Shown here: positions 8,641 through 17,169 of the stretch, piece by piece
How the letters are laid out: the number at the start of each line of letters is the position of its first letter
How positions within the stretch are numbered: the stretch's first letter is position 1
Source: Streptomyces ficellus
GTDB lineage: Bacteria; Actinomycetota; Actinomycetes; Streptomycetales; Streptomycetaceae
NCBI RefSeq assembly: GCF_009739905.1
Contig: NZ_CP034279.1
Location: 744,001-808,000, forward strand
Length of the DNA: 64,000 nucleotides
Reading direction: 5' to 3'
Program-made: the position numbers and the translations under genes
The notes under the pieces: model-generated
The model's database searches: none
What the model was told of the DNA's origin: nothing
The model's input: the letters and a program-made list of their open reading frames with translations, nothing else

Positions 8641-9602
8641 GCCCGTTCCTGCTGACCCGCACCCTGCCCGAGGACGCCACCGGTGCCGACCTGCGCACCG
8701 ACGTCCTGCACGGCCTGACCCGCACGCCCAAGGACCTGCCGCCCAAGTGGTTCTACGACGCGCGGGGCAGCGAGTTGTTCGAGGAGATCACCCGGCTGCC
8801 CGAGTACTACCCGACGCGGGCGGAGCGGGAGATCCTGATCGCCCGCGCCGGCGAGATCGCGCGCATCACCGGGGCCCGCACCCTGGTGGAGCTGGGTTCG
8901 GGCTCGTCGGAGAAGACCCGCCACCTGATCGACGCGCTATTGCCGGGCCTGGAGAGCTACGTGCCGGTCGACGTGAGCGAGAGCGCGCTGCGCGGGGCGG
9001 CCGAGGCGCTGACCGCCGAGCACCCGGACCTCCAGGTGCACGCGCTGATCGCCGACTTCACCCGGGGCCTCGCCCTGCCGGGCACGCCCGGGCCCCGGCT
9101 GGTCGCCTTCCTCGGCGGCACGATCGGCAATCTGCTCCCGGAGCAGCGGCGGCTGTTCCTGCGTTCGGTGCGGGCACTGCTGACGCCGGGCGACGCGCTG
9201 CTGATGGGCACCGACCTGGTGAAGGACGAGGAGACGCTGGTCGCGGCGTACGACGACGCGGCGGGGGTGACGGCCGCGTTCAACAAGAACGTGCTGTCGG
9301 TGCTCGCCCGCGAGCTGGGCGCGGACGCCGACCCGGCCGACTTCGACCACGTCGCCGTGTGGGACCGGGAGAAGGAGTGGATCGAGATGCGGTTGCGGGC
9401 GCGTGAGGCGCTGACCGTGAAGATCCCGGAGCTGGACCTGGCGGTCACCTTCGAGGCCGGTGAGGAGATGCGTACGGAGGTGTCGGCGAAGTTCCGTCAG
9501 GAGGGCGTGCGCGCCGAGCTCGCGGCCGCCGGGATGGAGCTGGCGCACTGGTGGACCGACGAGGAGGGGCGGTTCGCGCTGTCGCTGGCGACGGCCGTCT
9601 GA
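8637..9602 (+). CDS. egtD: Histidine N-alpha-trimethyltransferase EgtD
   Basis: 321 residues with a GTG start overlapping the egtC stop. It methylates histidine three times with S-adenosylmethionine to give hercynine. The SAM-binding motif I is ELGSGSSEKT near residue 84. FLGGTIGNL is motif-IV-like, and the family's PKWFYDARGSELFEEIT opening is intact. Length matches the family. The last 106 bases overlap, on the opposite strand, the 3' end of the PlsC-like gene. No EgtE C-S lyase is in this window. Confidence 0.95.
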   Translation: MSPFLLTRTLPEDATGADLRTDVLHGLTRTPKDLPPKWFYDARGSELFEEITRLPEYYPTRAEREILIARAGEIARITGARTLVELGSGSSEKTRHLIDALLPGLESYVPVDVSESALRGAAEALTAEHPDLQVHALIADFTRGLALPGTPGPRLVAFLGGTIGNLLPEQRRLFLRSVRALLTPGDALLMGTDLVKDEETLVAAYDDAAGVTAAFNKNVLSVLARELGADADPADFDHVAVWDREKEWIEMRLRAREALTVKIPELDLAVTFEAGEEMRTEVSAKFRQEGVRAELAAAGMELAHWWTDEEGRFALSLATAV

Positions 9603-10381
9603 CCGGTGGGGTGCACGGCCCGCTGCGCCGCGCGAGCCAGGGTGCGGCGGTCGGGGTGGTGGCCGGCGGGGATCGGGGCGAGGATCCGGATCTCCGCGGT
9701 GAGCCCGCCGGCCGCCGCGATCCGCCACAGGGAGGCGGCGAGCGGGTCGTCCCCGACGAACGCCGCCGGCCCGGTCGGGTGATAGGTGAGGCGTACGGGC
9801 TGGACGGCGGCGCCCGCGTCCAGCGCGGCCTGGAACGCGGCGGGCCGGAACCGTCCGTGGGCGCGGCCGCACCAGGTGGAGCCCTCGGGGAAGACCACCA
9901 CGCGGGAGCCGCCCCGGAGGGCGTCCGCGAGTTCCCGGACCGTTCCGGGCAGGGCGCGCGGCCGGTCGCGTGCGACGAAGAGGGTGCCGCCGCGGGCGGC
10001 GAGCGGCCCGAGCAGCGGCCAGCGCCGCACCTCGCTCTTGGCGAGCATCCGGCCGGGCAGGACGGCGGCGACGAGCGGTATGTCGAGCCACGATATGTGG
10101 TTGGCGACGACGAGGCGGGGCGTGTCGTCCGGCCGGCCGGCCACCCGGAGGCGTACCCCGAACGCGCGGAGCACGGCCCGGCACCAGAGCCGGGTGGCCC
10201 GCTCGCGGGCGGTGCGGCCGAGGGGCGCGGCGAGCGGCGCGAGGAGCACCCCGGCGAGGACCACCAGGACGCCGGCCGTGAGCCGCGCGGCGGCGATCCC
10301 CGGACGTGCGACGGCACTCTGGTGCGGTGCGCGGGCGCAGGTACGGGGCGTGCACGGTGCGCCGGGCAGCCAGACGCTCAC
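9497..10381 (-). CDS. 1-acyl-glycerol-3-phosphate acyltransferase family (PlsC/OlsA-like)
   Basis: 294 residues from a GTG at 10381 that overlaps the upstream GNAT stop (GTGA). One N-terminal hydrophobic segment (about residues 28-46) anchors it to the membrane. The acyltransferase motifs NHISWLD (about residue 93) and FPEGST (about residue 160) are intact. Coupling to a Acetyltransf_5-type GNAT suggests the OlsB-OlsA pair that makes ornithine lipid, with this enzyme adding the second acyl chain. A phospholipid role cannot be excluded. The C-terminal 35 residues run antisense into egtD and may be poorly conserved. Confidence 0.85.
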   Translation of the reverse strand: MSVWLPGAPCTPRTCARAPHQSAVARPGIAAARLTAGVLVVLAGVLLAPLAAPLGRTARERATRLWCRAVLRAFGVRLRVAGRPDDTPRLVVANHISWLDIPLVAAVLPGRMLAKSEVRRWPLLGPLAARGGTLFVARDRPRALPGTVRELADALRGGSRVVVFPEGSTWCGRAHGRFRPAAFQAALDAGAAVQPVRLTYHPTGPAAFVGDDPLAASLWRIAAAGGLTAEIRILAPIPAGHHPDRRTLARAAQRAVHPTGQTAVASDSANRPSSSVHQCASSIPAAASSARTPS

Positions 10382-11163
10382 CGGAGGGGCGCCAGGGAGA
10401 GGAAGTGGCGCAGGTAGCGGGGGTCGGTGCGGCGCAGCGACAGCAGGACGTACAGGTCGGCGACGCCGAAGTCGACGTCGTGGGCAGGGGCCCCGCAGAC
10501 CTGGGCGCCGAGCCGCAGGTAGCCGCGCAGCAGGGGCGGCAGGGGGGTGCGGCCGGCGGGCCGGGCGACGCCGTCGGCGGACCACAGCCGGTGCGGGGTG
10601 ACCCAGTGCTCCTCCGGGGCCAGGTGCTTGTCCCTGACCGTGTCCCAGGTGGCGGCGGCGAGGGCGCCGCCGTCGGCAAGCGGGAGCGAGCAGCAGCCGG
10701 CCAGCCAGGTGTGCCCGGTGCGCACCATGTACCGGGCGATGCCCGCCCAGATCAGGGAGATCACGGCTCCGTTGCGGTGGGCGGGGTGGACGCAGGAGCG
10801 GCCCACCTCCACCAGGTCGTGCCGGAGCGGGGCGAGCCGGGTGAGGTCGAACTCGCCCTCGGAGTAGAGCCGTCCGGCGACGCGGGCGCGGTCGGGCGGC
10901 AGCAGCCGGTAGGTGCCGACGACCTCGCCGGTGACCTCCTCGCGTACGAGCAGGTGGTCGCAGTAGGCGTCGAACTCGTCGCCGTCGAGGCCCGGTTCGG
11001 GCCCCTCGATGCGCGCCCCGAGTTCACCGGCGAACACCTGGTGGCGCAGTCGCTGGGCGGCGCGCACCTCCTCCTGGTCGCGGGCGAGGGAGACGACGTA
11101 GTGGGGCGGGGCCGGGGCGGGCGCTGCCGTGGGGCCGGCGAGCGCGGCGGGGGAAGCGGGCAT
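10378..11163 (-). CDS. GNAT-family N-acyltransferase (OlsB-like)
   Basis: 261 residues. The ATG at 11163 has an AGGAG six bases upstream. The protein opens with an Ala/Pro-rich linker, then an acyltransferase domain with RLRHQVFAGELG, EVVGTYRLLPP and the core VEVGRSCVHPAHRNGAVISLIW. This is the arrangement of the Acetyltransf_5/hemolysin-like family that includes OlsB, which N-acylates ornithine from acyl-ACP. Translation is coupled to the PlsC-like gene. An ornithine-lipid function is inferred from the pair; the amino acid used has not been shown. Confidence 0.82.
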   Translation of the reverse strand: MPASPAALAGPTAAPAPAPPHYVVSLARDQEEVRAAQRLRHQVFAGELGARIEGPEPGLDGDEFDAYCDHLLVREEVTGEVVGTYRLLPPDRARVAGRLYSEGEFDLTRLAPLRHDLVEVGRSCVHPAHRNGAVISLIWAGIARYMVRTGHTWLAGCCSLPLADGGALAAATWDTVRDKHLAPEEHWVTPHRLWSADGVARPAGRTPLPPLLRGYLRLGAQVCGAPAHDVDFGVADLYVLLSLRRTDPRYLRHFLSLAPLR

Positions 11164-11342
11164 GGAGGTCTCCTGTGCCGGAGGAACGGACGGGGCCGGA
11201 CCGCGGCTGCGCCGGTCCGGCTCCCTACTTCTTCCGTGGCCGGCTGGATTCGACATGACCGCGCGGCGATGCCCGGATGTGCGGCGGCTGAATGCCCGGT
11301 ACGGCCCCGGGGCGCACCCGGCCGGGCGGGCCCGCGGGGGGG

Positions 11343-12623
11343 TCAGCGGTTGTCGCTCAGGAGGGCGGTGATGCGGGCGGAGGCGGCGCGGGCCGCGCGT
11401 TCGGGGGACTCGCCCTCCAGGACCGCGGTCATGTACGGCTTGATCGGGTTGGCCGCCTCGACGGCCGCCCACCGCGGCGAGTTGGGAGTCGCCCGGCCGC
11501 GCTCGGCGCCCACGGCCATGGCGGCGGTGGCCTCCTGGCCCTGGACGACGGGGGCGAGGGACGCCTTGTTGGGGACGTAGTTCATGGTGCGGGCCAGGTC
11601 GGTCTGCCACTTCCCGCCGGCCAGCGCCGCGACGACCTGGGTGGCGGCGTGCCGTTCGCCCGAGTTGAGCGGGATGATCAGGTCGGAGCCGCCGGTGAAG
11701 ACCGCGCACGGCTGGTCGGCGGTCTTGCCGGGGATCGGGAAGAAGCCGAGTTTCCCCTTGAGGGCGGGGTTGCGTTCCTCGATGGCGGCGGCCGCGCTGG
11801 GCGGCGCGATGATCTGGGCGACGTCGCCCCCGGCGAAGACCTGGGCCTGTGGCGGGTTCTCCTCGTCGGCGTCCTTGGGGCCGTCGCCCAGCGCCTGGAG
11901 CTCCTGGTAGACGGCCATGCCGCGCAGGGCGGCGGGACTGTGCAGGGCGCCGGTCCACGTGCCGTTCTTCTCGGTGGCCAGCTCGCCGCCCTCGTCCCAC
12001 ACGAACCCGGCGAGGGTGTACCAGTCCTGGCCGGCGAGGTAGATGCCCTGGGTGCCGCCGGGGCCGTCGTCGAGCTTCTCGGTGTCCTCCAGCCACTGTT
12101 CGCGGGTCTTGGGGGGCGAGTCGATGCCGGCCCGGGCGAAGAGGTCCTTGTGATAGATGACGACACGGTTGGCGGCGTACCAGGGGATGCCGTACTGGGA
12201 ACCCCGGACCTTGCCGGGCTCGGCGAGGCCGGGCAGCCAGTCCTCGTAGCCGAGGTCCCGCACCGATTCGAGGGTCAGGTCGTGCAGCAGCTCGGTCTCG
12301 GCGTACTGGGCGACCTGGGTGTTGCCGACCTCGATGACGTCGGGGGCGTCGTCGCTCGCCAGCGCGGCGGTGACCTTCTTCCCGATGCCGGTCCACTCCT
12401 GGAGGGTGACCTCCAGCTCGACGCCGGGGTGCTCCTTCTCGTACGAGGTGGTGAACCGCTCCAGGAAGTCGTCGGACACGCTGCCCTTCATCAGCCAGAC
12501 CGTCACCGTGCGGGTGCCGGGCGCGTCGTCGCCGGGCAGGACGCCGCACCCGGCGAGGCCGGGCAGGGCTGTGGCCAGGAGCGCGCAGGCGCCGGCCAGG
12601 GTGCGCTTCTTCACGGAGGTCAC
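11343..12623 (-). CDS. Extracellular solute-binding lipoprotein (family 1, sugar type)
   Basis: 426 residues from the GTG at 12623, which has AAAGGTG six bases upstream; GTGs at 12632 and 12614 are alternatives. The signal peptide starts VKKRTLAG and ends in the lipobox LAGC. The mature protein has the family-1 binding-protein hallmarks TVTVWLMKGS, EWTGIGKKVTAAL, DVIEVGNTQVAQY and YGIPWYAANRVVIYHKDLF. It should capture a sugar for an ABC importer, but no permease or ATPase is nearby, so it is an orphan receptor. A GntR/DasR-like palindrome lies 86 bases upstream. Confidence 0.9.
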   Translation of the reverse strand: MTSVKKRTLAGACALLATALPGLAGCGVLPGDDAPGTRTVTVWLMKGSVSDDFLERFTTSYEKEHPGVELEVTLQEWTGIGKKVTAALASDDAPDVIEVGNTQVAQYAETELLHDLTLESVRDLGYEDWLPGLAEPGKVRGSQYGIPWYAANRVVIYHKDLFARAGIDSPPKTREQWLEDTEKLDDGPGGTQGIYLAGQDWYTLAGFVWDEGGELATEKNGTWTGALHSPAALRGMAVYQELQALGDGPKDADEENPPQAQVFAGGDVAQIIAPPSAAAAIEERNPALKGKLGFFPIPGKTADQPCAVFTGGSDLIIPLNSGERHAATQVVAALAGGKWQTDLARTMNYVPNKASLAPVVQGQEATAAMAVGAERGRATPNSPRWAAVEAANPIKPYMTAVLEGESPERAARAASARITALLSDNR

Positions 12624-12708
12624 GTAGGTCACCTTTTGCTGAGCAGGGAGAGTGGACCCGACGTGGGGGGATGCGAAGCCGGTTCGCCGCGGGCGTGATG
12701 GCTGGATT

Positions 12709-12722
12709 TTGGTATGGACCAA
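12709..12722. promoter_or_regulatory. Candidate DasR/GntR-type operator upstream of the solute-binding gene
   Basis: TTGGTATGGACCAA has perfect 5-base arms (TTGGT/ACCAA). The TGGT-N4-ACCA core is the skeleton of DasR responsive elements, differing only in the central four bases. It is 86 bases upstream of the GTG of the sugar-binding lipoprotein, where a repressor could act. The sequence is seen; the regulator's identity is inferred from motif resemblance. Confidence 0.4.
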
Positions 12723-12863
12723 GTGGCGGGTCAAGGGGTGGCCGGTGGTGACGGACGGTGACCGGGCCCCCGGGGGGCCATGCCGTGCGGACCCCGGCCC
12801 GGTGGTGCACCGTGGAAGGACGTACCACCGGGCGATGACGGCCGGGCGAACGAGGAGACCTCC

Positions 12864-13091
12864 ATGTCGCACCACACCTACCGCGTCACCGAGATCGTCG
12901 GCACCTCGCACGAGGGCGTGGACGACGCGATGCGCAACGGCATCGCGCGTGCTTCCGAGACGTTGCGGAACCTGGACTGGTTCGAGGTGACGCAGGTCAG
13001 AGGGCACATCGAGGACGGGCGGATCGCCCACTACCAGGTCGGGATGAAGGTCGGTTTCCGCCTGGAGGACGACCACGGGACCTCTGACTGA
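12864..13091 (+). CDS. Dodecin (flavin-storage protein)
   Basis: 75 residues, typical for dodecins. It opens TYRVTEIVGTS, followed by the helix EGVDDAMRNGIARASETLRNLDWFEV. The tryptophan in LDWFEV is the residue that stacks on the flavin in this family, and HYQVGMKVGFRLED is the final strand. Dodecins assemble into hollow dodecamers that bind FMN or riboflavin and protect flavins from light. An AGGAG sits nine bases upstream of the ATG. It is divergent from the solute-binding gene. Confidence 0.92.
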   Translation: MSHHTYRVTEIVGTSHEGVDDAMRNGIARASETLRNLDWFEVTQVRGHIEDGRIAHYQVGMKVGFRLEDDHGTSD

Positions 13092-13120
13092 TCAGGGCCG
13101 GGCACGAGGCCGCCGGCTGA

Positions 13121-13609
13121 TCAGGTCCGGCCCTCCTGCTCCTGGGCCTGGACGAGGGTCTCCGACTCCTCCGCCCAGCGGGCCCGTACGACCCGGAAAC
13201 CCGCCCGTTCGGCGGCGTCGCAGACCAGTTCGTCGTCGTCGACGAGCATCCGGACCTCGCGGTTCGCGGAGAGCCGCCGCAGGATCTCCAGCTTGGTGAC
13301 CCTGGCCGGCCGGCGGTCCTGGTTGCGGCGCATGTGGACCGGCCCTTCGGGCAGACCGTGGGCGGCGAGCCAGGCGACCGTGTCCGCGCGGCACCGCTCG
13401 GGGCGTCCGGTGAGGTACACGATGTCGCAGTCGGCGGCGGCCTCCCGGCACAGCCGTACGCCCGTGGCGAGCGGCGGGTCGTGGGGCGCGGCGGTGAAGA
13501 AGGCGTCCCAGTCGCGGGGCCGGCGATCCAGGTGGTGCTGCCGGTGCCGGGTGTCGGACAGGGTGTTGTCCAGGTCGAAGACGGCCAGGGGCCTGCTGCT
13601 GCGTGTCAC
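13121..13609 (-). CDS. HAD-superfamily phosphatase (polynucleotide kinase phosphatase-like)
   Basis: 162 residues from the GTG at 13609; an ATG at 13630 in the same frame is possible but overlaps a candidate promoter of the divergent gene. Motif I is FDLDNTLSDT with both catalytic aspartates. Motif II is YLTGRPE, and motif IV is the DDD in LVDDDELVCDAA. There is no large cap domain. This minimal HAD form resembles the 3'-phosphatase domain of T4 polynucleotide kinase and acid phosphatases. Cytosolic; substrate unknown. Confidence 0.82.
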   Translation of the reverse strand: MTRSSRPLAVFDLDNTLSDTRHRQHHLDRRPRDWDAFFTAAPHDPPLATGVRLCREAAADCDIVYLTGRPERCRADTVAWLAAHGLPEGPVHMRRNQDRRPARVTKLEILRRLSANREVRMLVDDDELVCDAAERAGFRVVRARWAEESETLVQAQEQEGRT

Positions 13610-13657
13610 GGCCCCAGCGTAGGGAATCATCCGCGGGCACCGGTGTTGAACCTGGGC

Positions 13658-14677
13658 GTGAGCTCTTTGATCGCTGCGACGCGCCTGTCGGTTCTGGACC
13701 GGTCCCGCACCCGTGAGGGGGAGGACGGCGGTCAGGCCCTGCGGGCGACCGTGGACCTGGCCCGGGAGGTGGAGCGGCTCGGGTACCACCGCTTCTGGGT
13801 CTCGGAGCACCACGGCGTGCCGGGCGTCGCGGGCTCGGCGCCGACGGTACTGGCGGCCGCCGTGGCGGCCGCGACGCGCACGATCCGGGTGGGCACGGGC
13901 GGGGTGATGCTGCCGAACCATCAGCCGTTGGTGGTGGCGGAGCAGTTCGGGGTGCTGGAGTCGCTGTTCCCGGGGCGGATCGACATGGGTCTGGGCCGGT
14001 CGGTGGGGTTCACGGACGGGATCCGGCGGGCGCTGGGCCGTGGCAAGAAGGACGCGGACGACTTCGCCGGGCGGCTGGAGGAGCTGCTGGGCTGGTTCAC
14101 GGGTACGCAGACGGCGCATCCGCGGGTGCACGCCCGGCCGGCCGAGGGGCTGCGGGTCGCTCCGTACGTGCTGGCCACCGGTGAGGGGGCGGCCGTCGCC
14201 GCCGCGGCGGGGCTGCCGCTGGTGATCGGCGACCTGAAGGGGCGGCCCAAGGTGGTGGCCTCGATCGAGCGCTACCGGTCGGCGTTCCGCCCCTCCGTCT
14301 GGTCGGCGGAGCCGTACGTCGTCGTGGCGGGCACCGTCGCGGTCGCCGCGACCGAGGAGGAGGCGCGGCGGCTGCTGATACCGGAGGCGTGGGCGATGGC
14401 ATACGCGCGCACCGAGGGCGTGTTCCCGCCGCTCGCGCCGCCGGAGCGGATCGAGGGCCTGCCGATGACCGCCCGGCAGCGGGAGTTCTACGCGTCGGGT
14501 CTGGCGGGCCACGTCCACGGCACGGAGGAGCAGGTGCGGGACGCCCTGGAGGAGGCGCTGAAGGAGACGGCGGCGGACGAGATCCTGGTGACGACCAGTA
14601 CGCACGACCGTGCGGCGCTGCTGGACTCGTACACCAGGCTAGCCCGGCTCGCGGGTCTGACCAGCGTAAACACCTAG
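13658..14677 (+). CDS. LLM-class flavin-dependent monooxygenase (MsnO8-like)
   Basis: 339 residues from a GTG at 13658; an upstream GTG at 13643 is the alternative. The opening LSVLDRSRTREGE and the segments WVSEHHGVPGVAGSAP, RIRVGTGGVMLPNHQP and PGRIDMGLGRSVG mark the luciferase-like TIM-barrel family known as TIGR03558. Such enzymes use reduced FMN, from a separate reductase, to oxidise small organics. The native substrate is unknown. Its TAG stop (14675-14677) is part of the probable -10 element of the next gene. A GGGAAT...GTT pair with a 17-base spacer lies just upstream. Confidence 0.87.
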   Translation: MSSLIAATRLSVLDRSRTREGEDGGQALRATVDLAREVERLGYHRFWVSEHHGVPGVAGSAPTVLAAAVAAATRTIRVGTGGVMLPNHQPLVVAEQFGVLESLFPGRIDMGLGRSVGFTDGIRRALGRGKKDADDFAGRLEELLGWFTGTQTAHPRVHARPAEGLRVAPYVLATGEGAAVAAAAGLPLVIGDLKGRPKVVASIERYRSAFRPSVWSAEPYVVVAGTVAVAATEEEARRLLIPEAWAMAYARTEGVFPPLAPPERIEGLPMTARQREFYASGLAGHVHGTEEQVRDALEEALKETAADEILVTTSTHDRAALLDSYTRLARLAGLTSVNT

Positions 14678-14680
14678 ACT
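14675..14680 (+). promoter_or_regulatory. -10 element of a probable leaderless promoter for the UvrA-like gene
   Basis: TAGACT (TANNNT form) ends seven bases before the ATG at 14688. Transcription starting at the usual distance would begin at or next to the ATG, giving a leaderless mRNA. No Shine-Dalgarno sequence at workable spacing is present. No clear -35 is visible. Confidence 0.4.
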
Positions 14681-14687
14681 GGCGGTC

Positions 14688-17054
<2,367 letters not shown>

Positions 17055-17078
17055 GGTCTGTCCGGAAAGTATCGGCGT

Positions 17079-17093
17079 CCGCCCGGAGGGCGG
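17079..17093 (+). terminator. Short GC hairpin after the UvrA-like gene
   Basis: CCGCCC and GGGCGG form a 6-bp stem with a GGA loop, 25 bases past the stop. No U-tract follows. It is a weak call in DNA this GC-rich, but the position fits a terminator between convergent genes. Confidence 0.35.
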
Positions 17094-17169
17094 GGCCGGG
17101 GGCGTCTGGGGCGTGCGATCGCAGAGTGCTTCTTGACGCTTGGTGGCGGCTCGGGGGTACAACGCCTGC

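Noticed and set aside
13121..14605. One long frame linking the HAD gene to sequence antisense to the LLM monooxygenase
   Set aside because: Only the C-terminal 162 residues have HAD motifs. The rest is antisense to a clear gene.
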